9,600 bases of DNA from UBA73 sp964364885. Its GTDB lineage: Archaea > Nanobdellota > Nanobdellia > Pacearchaeales > GW2011-AR1. Below the pieces are notes generated by a model, which did not search any database, was not told the origin of the DNA, and was given only the letters and a program-made list of their open reading frames with translations. The translations under genes were made by a program, and so were the position numbers. The stretch covers positions 1 to 9,600 of the forward strand of contig CAYIOA010000031.1 in the NCBI GenBank assembly GCA_964364885.1, given 5' to 3'. Shown here one piece after another: positions 1-6,141 of the stretch. Every line of letters begins with the position of its first letter. Positions within the stretch are counted from its first letter, which is position 1.

Positions 1-256
1 CATATCCCGCGCCTATTCCTGATAAAAATGTTAGCGCAAGTGCAATGATTGTTAGAAATAAAGCATATATAAAATAATAAGAATAACCAAATAGTAGAAC
101 GGTTGTTGCTAATGAGGGACCATGCAGAAGAACAAAAGAAGTAATTCCTGGACCAAAAATATATTCATCAAGGAAGCTCATAATTAATGCAATTATCAAA
201 TTGACAATTAAATAAACCGCTCCCCATTTGTATTTATACAGGGAATCTTTTTTCAT
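1..256 (-). CDS. Membrane protein, N-terminal part (cut by window edge)
   Basis: Eighty-five codons are visible from an ATG at 256 to the window edge; the C-terminus lies outside. The protein begins MKKDSLYKYKWG, a positively charged start followed by a hydrophobic segment at about residues 11-29. A loop with charged and Gly/Pro residues comes next (LDEYIFGPG), then a second hydrophobic stretch at about residues 52-82 rich in Leu, Ile, Tyr and Ala. This is the pattern of a multi-pass integral membrane protein with no cleavable signal visible. I do not recognise the family. The start is supported by a TATA-like box centred about 24 bases upstream, lying over the last codons of the eS1 gene, so this gene probably has its own leaderless transcript, although it lies downstream of eS1 on the same strand. 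Confidence 0.75.
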   Translation of the reverse strand, partial: MKKDSLYKYKWGAVYLIVNLIIALIMSFLDEYIFGPGITSFVLLHGPSLATTVLLFGYSYYFIYALFLTIIALALTFLSGIGAGY

Positions 257-274
257 GAGGGGATTAGGAGGAGA

Positions 275-285
275 TTATTTTTAAG
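275..285 (-). promoter_or_regulatory. TATA-like box for the membrane protein gene
   Basis: On the - strand the sequence CTTAAAAATAA sits with its centre about 24 bases before the ATG at 256. It overlaps the stop codon of the upstream eS1 gene. The spacing implies transcription starting at or very near the start codon. Confidence 0.45.
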
Positions 286-874
286 CCTTTTTGTTCTCTT
301 CCGCGACTTTTTTTTCTGTGTTTTCTTTTTCGCTGATAATTTCAAAGACGCGAATTTCGCAGAGTGCGAGAGGATAGATTTTCTTTAGTTTTACTGCGAG
401 CTGCTTCTGAATTTTATTTGATATTATGTCGGCAAAGAGCTCTTGGGCAGGTCTTGTTTTAATGTATGATACTAGATATTCTCTAGCTGTCTTGCGCAAT
501 ACTTTTAAAATTGTCCGAGATACTCTTTTTCTTGTGATAAAAAAAGGTTTTATTCTTATAAGTGAATCTTTGCATTCTGTGTCGAATGAATCCTCTCCAT
601 AGTCTATGCCATTTCTCATTACTTTTTGGATGTAAGAATTTAATAATTCTATACTCTCTGGGAAGGCCTGCAGTTTATTATCAGAGGATTTTATTCTTAA
701 CTTAAGCTCGAAGCTTTTTCCCCGGAGTGTCTTTGTCAAGTCGAGCTTTACAACTCTTCCTTCTATTTCTTCAGGGCCTGATGAATAAACGTGAATTGGA
801 GTCGAGGTTATGGGAGCTATGACTTCATAAAAAGTTTTTTTTACGCTTTTTTTTGAGAGTGTGCTTTTTGTCAT
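281..874 (-). CDS. rps3ae: Small ribosomal subunit protein eS1 (S3Ae)
   Basis: A 197-residue protein of the archaeal/eukaryal eS1 (S3Ae) family, a component of the 30S subunit on the platform near the mRNA exit. What shows it: the early segment with YEVIAPITS, the 'GRVVKLDL' strand, and the long C-terminal half with TRKRVSRTILKVLRKTAREYL followed by helices and the IYPLALCEIRVFEII segment, which corresponds to the conserved 'iYPL..v.IRKv' region of the family. Length is normal for archaeal eS1. The tail is a short Lys/Glu-rich extension (KENTEKKVAEENKKA). It starts at the ATG at 874, one base after the stop of eL42, so the two are almost certainly co-transcribed and translationally coupled; I see no Shine-Dalgarno sequence. 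In many archaea eS1 follows uS15 and the GAN nuclease; here it is paired with eL42 instead. Confidence 0.9.
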   Translation of the reverse strand: MTKSTLSKKSVKKTFYEVIAPITSTPIHVYSSGPEEIEGRVVKLDLTKTLRGKSFELKLRIKSSDNKLQAFPESIELLNSYIQKVMRNGIDYGEDSFDTECKDSLIRIKPFFITRKRVSRTILKVLRKTAREYLVSYIKTRPAQELFADIISNKIQKQLAVKLKKIYPLALCEIRVFEIISEKENTEKKVAEENKKA

Positions 875-875
875 T

Positions 876-1205
876 TTATTTAGCTAGAGCCTGCCCTATT
901 TCTATTTTCGATGTTCTTACTGATTTACTTATTCCCTTTGCTTTTTTACATTCTTTACATGTGTATATTATTGTCATTCTTTTTGTGATTTTTGATTTTC
1001 TTTTCCAGGATTTTACTGCGGGTTTGCTGTATCTTCCTTTATTTCCTGTTCCACTTCTGAGACCTCTTGCTTTTACCCTATATGGCGAGCCTCTAGACAA
1101 TGGGTGAGTTGTGGACCTTGATTTTTGCTTTGCTATAGATATTATTTGAGCTGTATGCTTTTTGCAGTAAGGACAGTACCTGTTTGTTTGTTTTGGAAGT
1201 TTCAT
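876..1205 (-). CDS. rpl44e: Large ribosomal subunit protein eL42 (L44e)
   Basis: A 109-residue zinc-ribbon ribosomal protein of the 50S subunit near the E site. The N-terminus MKLPKQTNRYCPYCKKHT is the family signature, with Cys11-x2-Cys14 as the first zinc pair; the second pair is CKEC in IYTCKECKKAKG about residues 83-86. Between them lies the basic, Gly/Ser-rich RNA-binding part including GRYSKPAVKSWKRKSK, matching the conserved 'GyGskp' region. Archaeal members are often a little over 90 residues, so this one has extra residues, mostly at the C-terminus (SVRTSKIEIGQALAK). The ATG at 1205 is chosen over a non-ATG extension to 1226 because it gives the family N-terminus and has a TATA box 24 bases upstream. 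First gene of the eL42-eS1 unit. Confidence 0.9.
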   Translation of the reverse strand: MKLPKQTNRYCPYCKKHTAQIISIAKQKSRSTTHPLSRGSPYRVKARGLRSGTGNKGRYSKPAVKSWKRKSKITKRMTIIYTCKECKKAKGISKSVRTSKIEIGQALAK

Positions 1206-1224
1206 ACTTAATTGTAAAAAGACC

Positions 1225-1233
1225 AATATAAAG
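1225..1233 (-). promoter_or_regulatory. TATA box for eL42-eS1 unit
   Basis: CTTTATATT on the - strand is centred about 24 bases before the eL42 ATG at 1205. It predicts a leaderless transcript and rules against the upstream extension of the reading frame, which would overlap the box. Confidence 0.6.
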
Positions 1234-1312
1234 ATTGATATTTTTAGATATGGTGGGTTAGAGTGGTTTTTAAAGGTTTTTATTTTTTTGGGTTTGCAGA
1301 CAAAACCATAAA

Positions 1313-1321
1313 CTTTTTAAG
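1313..1321 (+). promoter_or_regulatory. TATA-like box for the uS15-GAN unit
   Basis: CTTTTTAAG is centred about 26 bases before the uS15 ATG at 1343. With the opposite-facing box at 1225-1233 it makes 1206-1342 a divergent promoter region. A second TATA-like run lies near 1267-1275 on the + strand, further away than the usual spacing. Confidence 0.5.
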
Positions 1322-1342
1322 GGGCTATCGTGAGAGTAGTTG

Positions 1343-1726
1343 ATGAATGAACTAAGTGAGCAAGAAATTGAGAAGGCTGATTCTGAGGGAGCAGAGTCTT
1401 TAGGTGTAGTTAAACCAAGCTGGATAAAAATTAAGCCTGCTGAGCTTGAGAAGGTTGTTTTAGAGCTGGCAAAACGCGGCGAAACTCCTGCAAAAATAGG
1501 GCTGCTTTTGAGAGATAAACATGGTGTTCCAAGTGTTAAATTGTTTGGAAAAAGGATAACAAAAATAATCAAGAGCAATGATGTCAAATATAAGTCTGAA
1601 AAGGATATTCTGGATGGACATATTGGAAAATTAAAAAATCATATTTCTAAGAATAAGCATGATTATACTGCTTCAAGATCTTTGTCAAAGAAGCTATGGG
1701 TCTTGCATAAGTTTGAAAAACAATAG
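1343..1726 (+). CDS. rps15: Small ribosomal subunit protein uS15, short form
   Basis: A 127-residue uS15 protein, an early-binding 16S rRNA protein of the platform. The archaeal/eukaryal signature is clear from about residue 25: PSWIKIKPAELEKVVLELAKRG, then IGLLLRDKHGVPSVKLFGKRITKII, then the helical KLKNHISKNKHDYTASRSLSKKL part that binds rRNA. It is odd at both ends. Archaeal uS15 is usually near 150 residues and starts with a basic MxRMHSRxKG-type stretch; here the first 24 residues are acidic and unrelated (MNELSEQEIEKADSEGAESL), and the Lys-rich, Pro/Trp-containing tail is missing. An in-frame TAG at 1337-1339 shows that no longer N-terminus exists. The ATG is preferred over a TTG at 1340, with a TATA-like box 26 bases upstream. 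GAN follows closely on the same strand. Confidence 0.88.
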   Translation: MNELSEQEIEKADSEGAESLGVVKPSWIKIKPAELEKVVLELAKRGETPAKIGLLLRDKHGVPSVKLFGKRITKIIKSNDVKYKSEKDILDGHIGKLKNHISKNKHDYTASRSLSKKLWVLHKFEKQ

Positions 1727-1754
1727 AATTGGATTATGCTGATGAGCGAATAGA

Positions 1755-1764
1755 GGAGGAGAGG
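1755..1764 (+). promoter_or_regulatory. Shine-Dalgarno sequence deciding the GAN start
   Basis: GGAGGAGAGG lies immediately before the ATG at 1765, with GGAGG five bases from it. It favours this internal ATG over the TTG at 1729. Caveat: the same bases would encode Glu-Glu-Arg if the TTG were used, so the match could be partly coincidental. Confidence 0.5.
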
Positions 1765-3081
1765 ATGATAGAACTAATTAATTCGGCTGTTAAGAAGATC
1801 GAAGATTTGAGCAGGAAAAAATACCTTAGGATTATAAGCCATTTTGATACGGATGGAATTACTTCTGCGGCTATATTTTCCAGAGCTTTGGAGAGAGCTG
1901 GGAAAAAGTTTTCTTTGGAGATTGTCAAGGGTTTAGATGAAAACATGATTAATAAACTGCCGGAGGAAGATGTTTTGATATTTTTAGACCTGGCTTCTGG
2001 AAGCTTGGAGCATCTTCGGAACAGGAAGAATGATATTTTTGTTCTTGACCATCATGAAATAGTTCAAGAGATTCCCGGGAATGTATTTATGGTAAATCCT
2101 TTTTTAAACGGGCACGAGCCTGTTTCCAGTGCGGCTTTATGCTATTTGTTTGCGAAGAGTTTGTCCTTGCAGAATAAAGATCTTGCTAGTTTAGCTGTTA
2201 TTGGAATGGTTGGAGATTTGCATGACAAATTGATAGGGAAGGTATTTGGGGAGATACTAACTGATGCTGAGACAGTTGTAAAAAAAGGATTACTAGTTTA
2301 TCCTTCAACAAGACCTCTGGACAGGGCGCTGGAGTATTCTTCTACACCTTATATTCCCGGCGTTAGTGGCTCGAGAAGCGGCGTGGTTGAATTATTGAGG
2401 GATGCAGGCATAGAGATTGTTAATGGAAAGTATAAATCCCTTTATGAGCTGAGTGATGAGGAGATGACCCGGATTATAACTGCTGTTATGCTAAGAAATA
2501 AAGGATCTTCTTTTAGGGAGGATATTGTCGGCAATTTGTATCTGCTGAAGTTTTTTAATAAGCTGGAGGATACCCGGGAAATATCTGCTTTGATAAATGC
2601 ATGCAGCAGAATGGACCATCCGGAAATTGCTCTGGGATTCTGCCTGGGCAACAGGAATTTTAGAGCAGAAGCTGAGAAAATTTATATTAGCTACAAACAG
2701 AATCTTGTTTCTGCTTTAAAGTTTGTTTCTGAGAGCGATAAAATTTCAGGGAAGGATTATGTTATTATCAATGCACAGGATAAAATAAAGGATACTATTA
2801 TAGGCACTGTTGCTTCGATTATCTCTCATTCTCCTTTCTATAAGGAGGGGCTTGTTATTGTTGCACTTGCTTATAATGAAGACAAGATAAAGGTTTCTGC
2901 CAGAATTGCCGGAAGAAAGGGAAGAAATGTAAGAGAGGTTCTGCATAAAGTCGTTGTTCCCCTTGGAGGGGAAGTTGGGGGGCATCCGAATGCTGCGGGG
3001 TGTTTGATATCCCGCGCCAGGGAGAATGAATTTATTGTTGAATTAAGGAAGGTTCTTGATGTTGAATTAGTAAAAGTTTAA
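1765..3081 (+). CDS. GAN/RecJ-like DHH-DHHA1 single-strand exonuclease
   Basis: A DHH-family phosphoesterase of about 438 residues, matching the archaeal RecJ homologues known as GAN (GINS-associated nuclease), which act on single-stranded DNA and associate with the replicative CMG complex. Visible motifs, numbered from the ATG at 1765: ISHFDTDG (His26, Asp28, Asp30), FLDLASG (Asp75), DHH at 95-97, and GMVGDLHD near 147-154. The C-terminal DHHA1 domain ends with the nucleic-acid-binding GGEVGGHPNAAGC motif. All expected metal ligands are present, so it should be active. Two starts are possible: the ATG at 1765 with a strong GGAGGAGAGG Shine-Dalgarno sequence just before it, or a TTG at 1729 (12 residues longer) right after the uS15 stop with no such signal. 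I prefer 1765. The gene sits directly behind uS15, a conserved archaeal arrangement. Confidence 0.9.
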   Translation: MIELINSAVKKIEDLSRKKYLRIISHFDTDGITSAAIFSRALERAGKKFSLEIVKGLDENMINKLPEEDVLIFLDLASGSLEHLRNRKNDIFVLDHHEIVQEIPGNVFMVNPFLNGHEPVSSAALCYLFAKSLSLQNKDLASLAVIGMVGDLHDKLIGKVFGEILTDAETVVKKGLLVYPSTRPLDRALEYSSTPYIPGVSGSRSGVVELLRDAGIEIVNGKYKSLYELSDEEMTRIITAVMLRNKGSSFREDIVGNLYLLKFFNKLEDTREISALINACSRMDHPEIALGFCLGNRNFRAEAEKIYISYKQNLVSALKFVSESDKISGKDYVIINAQDKIKDTIIGTVASIISHSPFYKEGLVIVALAYNEDKIKVSARIAGRKGRNVREVLHKVVVPLGGEVGGHPNAAGCLISRARENEFIVELRKVLDVELVKV

Positions 3082-3084
3082 AAG
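3076..3084 (+). promoter_or_regulatory. TATA-like box for eS27-aIF2alpha-Nop10
   Basis: GTTTAAAAG overlaps the GAN stop codon and is centred about 26 bases before the ATG at 3106. It supports that ATG as the eS27 start and suggests the downstream genes have their own transcript in addition to read-through from uS15-GAN. Confidence 0.5.
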
Positions 3085-3105
3085 TATGATTTGGTGATAT
3101 TTTTT

Positions 3106-3285
3106 ATGATAAACACCTTTGGAGGAAAGTTTTTGGAAGTAGTTTGCAGCAGATGCAAAAACACGCAGACAATTTATGGAAAGTGCTCCAGCAGAGTCAA
3201 ATGTGACAAGTGCAATAAGCTTTTAGTTGATAATACCGGCGGTCGGGCGCGCATTAGAGCATTTGTTAAGGAGGTTTTTTCATGA
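3106..3285 (+). CDS. rps27e: Small ribosomal subunit protein eS27 (S27e)
   Basis: A 59-residue zinc-finger ribosomal protein. It shows KFLEVVCSRCKNTQTIYG, the family's 'kFlkVkC..C.n.q..f' signature, then VKCDKCNKLLVDNTGGRARI with the conserved 'C..C...L..ptGG.a.i' end. The zinc ligands are Cys14, Cys17, Cys33 and Cys36 (CxxC-x15-CxxC). Length is normal for archaea. The ATG at 3106 is chosen because it keeps the conserved KFL and has a TATA-like box 26 bases upstream; an upstream TTG/GTG extension to 3091 has no support. A TTG at 3133, seven bases after a perfect GGAGG, could give an eight-residue-shorter alternative beginning just before the first CxxC. Its TGA overlaps the aIF2alpha ATG (ATGA at 3282-3285). 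Confidence 0.88.
   Translation: MINTFGGKFLEVVCSRCKNTQTIYGKCSSRVKCDKCNKLLVDNTGGRARIRAFVKEVFS
3270..3274 (+). promoter_or_regulatory. Shine-Dalgarno sequence of aIF2-alpha
   Basis: GGAGG, preceded by AA (AAGGAGG at 3268-3274), lies seven bases before the ATG at 3282, inside the last codons of eS27. It marks re-initiation or internal initiation within the operon, in contrast to the leaderless first genes. Confidence 0.65.
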
Positions 3286-3986
3286 GTTTAAAGGAAGATG
3301 ACCTCGTTTTATGCACTGTAAAGTCCAGCGGCGGCACAACTGTCTTTTTGGAAATAGACGGATATAAAGATTATCATGCCACAATTGTTTTTTCTGAGGT
3401 GGCTGCAGGGAGAATTAGAAATCTAAGAGAGTATGTTTCTCCTGGGAAAAAGATTGTATGCAAGGTTTTGAAGGTATTTAATGACCATATTGAATTGAGC
3501 CTGAGGAGAGTTACTTCTAAAGAGCGCGAGGAAGTTCTAGAGAGAAACAGGAGGGAGCATGCTTTGAGGAACATGCTAAAAAATGTTGCTGGAAATCCGG
3601 ATGAGATAATCGGCAAGATAAAAGAAAAGTACGATATCTTTTCTTTTTTTGATGGAGTCAAGGACAATCCAAAAATTCTTTCAGAATTTTTGAGTGATGA
3701 TAAAATAGAGAAACTTGCAAAGGCTTTCAACGAGAAAGAATCTAGGAAACAAAGTGTTAAAAAAAGGATAATTTTGAAGAGTTTTTCTGAAACTGGAATG
3801 ATGGATATTAAGAGTGTTTTAGAGGTTAATGCAGAGATTCATTATTTAGGCTCATCTGTTTTCTCTGTTTCTGTTTCCGGGAAGGATTTCAAGGAGGCTA
3901 ATCATTTAATGAGTGATGTTTTGAATGAAATAGAGAAAAGAGCGAAAAATAAAAAAATTGTTTTTGAGGTTGCCAAGGAAAAATGA
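3282..3986 (+). CDS. eif2a: Translation initiation factor 2 subunit alpha (aIF2-alpha)
   Basis: A 234-residue alpha subunit of the heterotrimeric factor aIF2 that brings initiator Met-tRNA to the ribosome. The first ~80 residues form an S1-type OB fold: DLVLCTVKSSGGTTVFLEIDGYKDYHATIVFSEV, then RIRNLREYVSPGKKIVCKVLKV and HIELSLRRVT, all characteristic of IF2alpha. A helical domain follows (about 80-150), then the alpha/beta C-terminal domain with ILKSFSETGMMDIKSVL. Archaeal homologues are usually about 260-275 residues; the shortening seems to be in the helical middle part. The position matching eukaryotic eIF2alpha Ser51 is Ala41 (SEVAAGRIR), so control by that phosphorylation is not expected. 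It overlaps eS27 upstream and Nop10 downstream by ATGA each, so the three genes are translationally coupled. Confidence 0.92.
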   Translation: MSLKEDDLVLCTVKSSGGTTVFLEIDGYKDYHATIVFSEVAAGRIRNLREYVSPGKKIVCKVLKVFNDHIELSLRRVTSKEREEVLERNRREHALRNMLKNVAGNPDEIIGKIKEKYDIFSFFDGVKDNPKILSEFLSDDKIEKLAKAFNEKESRKQSVKKRIILKSFSETGMMDIKSVLEVNAEIHYLGSSVFSVSVSGKDFKEANHLMSDVLNEIEKRAKNKKIVFEVAKEK

Positions 3987-4111
3987 GACTGAGGAAATGC
4001 AATGAGCATGGGTACAGTCTGAAAGAGACTTGCGGGAAGTGCGGGAAGAAAACTATTGAGGCGCATTACAAGTTTGTGAGAGTTGGAAGTGCTGCGAAAG
4101 TTGAGCGGTAG
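3983..4111 (+). CDS. nop10: H/ACA RNP protein Nop10, short divergent form
   Basis: A 42-codon gene starting at the ATG of the ATGA overlap with aIF2alpha and ending at TAG 4109-4111. The protein begins MRLRKCNEHGYSLKETCGKC, matching the Nop10 pattern 'M+iRKC..c..YTLk..CP.CG.kt...h'. Nop10 is a core protein of the box H/ACA pseudouridylation RNP, binding the Cbf5 catalytic domain. Its place directly after aIF2alpha is the standard archaeal location. Two oddities: the zinc ribbon reads Cys6-x2-His9 / Cys17-x2-Cys20, with histidine in place of the second cysteine, and the conserved C-terminal 'kfSPEDkYgkYRr' helix region is replaced by a short KFVRVGSAAKVER tail. I checked the other reading frames after the zinc ribbon and found no frameshifted remnant of the usual tail. 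A weak AAGG lies shortly before the ATG. Confidence 0.8.
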   Translation: MRLRKCNEHGYSLKETCGKCGKKTIEAHYKFVRVGSAAKVER

Positions 4112-4120
4112 AAAGAATAG

Positions 4121-4130
4121 ATTTATTAAT
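4121..4130 (+). promoter_or_regulatory. TATA-like box for the glycosyltransferase gene
   Basis: ATTTATTAAT is centred about 26 bases before the ATG at 4151, so the glycosyltransferase is probably transcribed on its own as a leaderless mRNA. Confidence 0.5.
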
Positions 4131-4143
4131 TGTTTTTGTTTTT
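4131..4143 (+). terminator. Possible oligo-T terminator after Nop10
   Basis: A T-dominated stretch (TGTTTTTGTTTTT) begins 20 bases after the Nop10 stop. Archaeal RNA polymerase terminates at U-tracts without needing a hairpin, so this could end the Nop10 operon. It also lies inside the promoter region of the next gene, so the function is uncertain. Confidence 0.3.
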
Positions 4144-4150
4144 ATGATTT

Positions 4151-5194
4151 ATGAGAATTCTTTATGGTGTTGCCGGGGAGGGCTTCGGTCACTCGTCAAG
4201 AGCTAAGAGAATTATTCCTTATTTACAGAGAAAGGGACATTCAGTTTTAGTTGTGACTTACGGACAGGCGTATGATGTTCTGTATAATGAGTTTGATGTT
4301 TTAAAAATTGCAGGGTTTACAATTGCTTTTGAGGAAGGCAATCTTGACAAAAGCCAGACAGTGAAGAAGGGGATTGATACAATTATTGAGAATTTGAAAG
4401 ATTGGAGGAAAATTAAGCGAGAGGTTGAAAAATTTAATCCTGAATTGTGCATTACAGACATGGAGCCAATTGTGCCTGTTATTAGGAAGCTGTATAAACT
4501 GCCATTGATTTGCTTTGATAATCAGCATAGATTAACGCACTTAGAGTTAAATGTTCCCGGGGAATACAAAAAGGATTATATTTTTGCCAGGGAGATTGTT
4601 AATAGATTTGTGTCAAAAGCAGATGCCTTTGTAATTGTTTCATTTGTTAAATCTAGGGTGAGAAAAGATGGAGGCAAGGTTAGAGTTGTCAGTCCGTTAA
4701 TCAGGAGTGAAGTGCTGGAAGCTAGAAAAAGAGCAGAGTATGGGGGAAATGTATTAGTTTATATGACCAAGCCCAATAAGGATTTGATTAGTGTTTTGAG
4801 AGAGAGCAAGGAGAATTTTGTTGTTTATGGCTACGGGAGAAAAGTGCGCGAGGGAAATATTATTTTTAAGGAAACAGGAGCACAATTCTTGGAGGATCTT
4901 GTTGAAGCAAAGGCAATTATTGCGACTGCTGGCTTCACTTTGATGTCAGAGGCGCTGTATTTGAAAAAGCCGTATTTTGCAATTCCGCTACGAGGGCAAT
5001 TTGAGCAGACATTGAATGCCTTGTTTTTGTCGCAAAGCGGTTTGGGAGATTATTCTGAGAAGCCTAGTTTGGAGGATATTGCGAGATTTTTAGGGAGTTT
5101 GGAATTGTATGAAAGGAGATTGTCCAAACATTCTATGAGGCCTGATGAGTCTTTGGATGCTATTGATTGGGCTGTTGGGAAGGCGATGAAGTAG
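4151..5194 (+). CDS. GT-B glycosyltransferase, MJ1255/VC2487 type
   Basis: A 347-residue GT-B fold glycosyltransferase related to MurG and UDP-glucuronosyltransferases, resembling the MJ1255/VC2487 family of unknown substrate. The N-terminus MRILYGVAGEGFGHSSRAKR contains the nucleotide/acceptor-site 'GxGxGHxxR' glycine loop (about residues 7-17). The C-terminal donor domain shows VVYGYGRKV, then ATAGFTLMSEALYLKKPYFAIP (about 258-280) and RGQFEQTLNALFL, equivalent to the conserved E-x7-P...P...fEQ..NA pattern that holds the sugar nucleotide. No signal peptide or membrane segment is visible, so it should be a cytoplasmic or peripheral enzyme adding sugar to a lipid or other small acceptor; the acceptor is unknown. 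Start: ATG with a TATA-like box 26 bases upstream. It is convergent with the secreted-protein gene, whose stop is only two bases away. Confidence 0.82.
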   Translation: MRILYGVAGEGFGHSSRAKRIIPYLQRKGHSVLVVTYGQAYDVLYNEFDVLKIAGFTIAFEEGNLDKSQTVKKGIDTIIENLKDWRKIKREVEKFNPELCITDMEPIVPVIRKLYKLPLICFDNQHRLTHLELNVPGEYKKDYIFAREIVNRFVSKADAFVIVSFVKSRVRKDGGKVRVVSPLIRSEVLEARKRAEYGGNVLVYMTKPNKDLISVLRESKENFVVYGYGRKVREGNIIFKETGAQFLEDLVEAKAIIATAGFTLMSEALYLKKPYFAIPLRGQFEQTLNALFLSQSGLGDYSEKPSLEDIARFLGSLELYERRLSKHSMRPDESLDAIDWAVGKAMK

Positions 5195-5196
5195 TT

Positions 5197-6018
5197 TTAA
5201 ATTCCGCTCGCCAAAAAACTCCACCAAGGCTTGATGACTTTGACATCTCCGGTTTCCGCATCAACCTGCGCCCGGACTTTTGCTATGATCTTGAATATTC
5301 CCAAGAATTTTCCTTCTTTATTTCCTGTTAATTCATAAACTGCTTTTGTTTTATCTCCTGAGCCGACTTCTTTTAATGTAACGTTAAATCCTAATTCACC
5401 TAAACGCTCAATTGCTTTTTGAGATGCCGTTTCCGGCATTATTTTTATTTCAGCTTTTCTGCCGTTTGATAAATTAAATGTTTTATTTTCTGCAGGATTC
5501 AGGGATTTCTCGCACTGAGTTTTTGATTCAAAAGTTTGCAATCCTTGATATACATATAATCCGCAGAATTCTTTTTGCCCGCATTCTTTATTTTCATTAT
5601 CAAACCAGTAAAGGTTTTTACAATCTTTTTGTTTAGAAATTAAATTATCTAATTCCTCTATATCTTCATCGGCTTCGGATAAGAGCTTAGTTCTAGTACA
5701 AATATTTGTACTTAAATCTGATAAGTTTCCAGAAGTATAAACCAAATATTCTTTATTTTTAACAAAATTAAAACCACACATAGCACTATCTGTTGGAGTT
5801 GTTATATTCACTTGTGTTCCAAGATCGCCCTTATATATTTTAGAGATTACTAAGTTTACCTTTTCACCCTCAATACGAACAACCTCTCCTTTGAATACTG
5901 CTGTTGATGATTCCATTGATTCTTTAGGAGGTTCAGGAATCACACAAGAACATGCAGAAGCAATTCCTATTAAACCAATTAAAAGAAAGAATGAGGCTAA
6001 CAACATTTTTATTTTCAT
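5197..6018 (-). CDS. Secreted protein with TIMP/NTR-like and PepSY-like domains
   Basis: A 273-residue exported protein. Residues 1-22 are a signal peptide (hydrophobic LLASFFLLIGLIGIA, AxA-type site before Cys23); the mature protein would start Cys-Ser-Cys. CSCVIPEPP, then AVFKGEVVRI and YLVYTSG resemble the tissue-inhibitor-of-metalloproteinase/netrin-like (NTR) fold; Cys23, 25, 81 and 107 have about the spacing of the TIMP 1-70 and 3-99 disulfides. Residues 133-170 form a second cysteine cluster (Cys133, 146, 152, 169; YWFDNENKEC...FCG...TFESKTQC) with Kunitz-like spacing. Residues 187-265 resemble a PepSY-like alpha/beta repeat ending KPWWSFLA. The -3 residue is Ala, so a lipoprotein is less likely. 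Several N-x-S/T sites are present. The ATG at 6018 is preferred over a TTG at 6033, with a TATA box 25 bases upstream. The biological target is unknown. Confidence 0.7.
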   Translation of the reverse strand: MKIKMLLASFFLLIGLIGIASACSCVIPEPPKESMESSTAVFKGEVVRIEGEKVNLVISKIYKGDLGTQVNITTPTDSAMCGFNFVKNKEYLVYTSGNLSDLSTNICTRTKLLSEADEDIEELDNLISKQKDCKNLYWFDNENKECGQKEFCGLYVYQGLQTFESKTQCEKSLNPAENKTFNLSNGRKAEIKIMPETASQKAIERLGELGFNVTLKEVGSGDKTKAVYELTGNKEGKFLGIFKIIAKVRAQVDAETGDVKVIKPWWSFLASGI

Positions 6019-6037
6019 GATTATATGAATCAAATTG

Positions 6038-6049
6038 TATTTATAAATA
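6038..6049 (-). promoter_or_regulatory. TATA box for the secreted protein gene
   Basis: A near-consensus archaeal box (TATTTATAAATA, the core ATTTATAAAT being palindromic) centred about 25 bases before the ATG at 6018. It predicts a leaderless mRNA and supports this start. The rest of 6050-6141 holds no recognisable gene. Confidence 0.65.
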
Positions 6050-6114
6050 ATACTATCGCTTCAAATATTCTTGAGTCTTAGCAGTTTTTTGAAACATTAA
6101 CATCTCTCGCTTTT

Positions 6115-6135
6115 TAAGAAACAATAAACAAATCA
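6115..6135 (-). terminator. Possible T-rich terminator of the AbrB-NTase unit
   Basis: Read on the - strand, the bases after the stop at 6142 are T-rich (TTTGTTTATTGTTTCTT) with no hairpin. This is the kind of region where archaeal transcription can end, before the separate promoter of the secreted-protein gene. Confidence 0.25.
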
Positions 6136-6141
6136 GTCTTG

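Noticed and set aside
853..1107. Open frame on the + strand opposite eL42
   Set aside because: It is a shadow of the eL42 gene; hydrophobic composition without a promoter, and the opposite strand has a clear ribosomal protein.
5950..6018. Lipoprotein signal for the secreted TIMP-like protein
   Set aside because: The residue at -3 from the Cys is Ala rather than Leu/Ile/Val, and an AxA signal peptidase site with mature Cys-Ser-Cys fits a TIMP-like start better.
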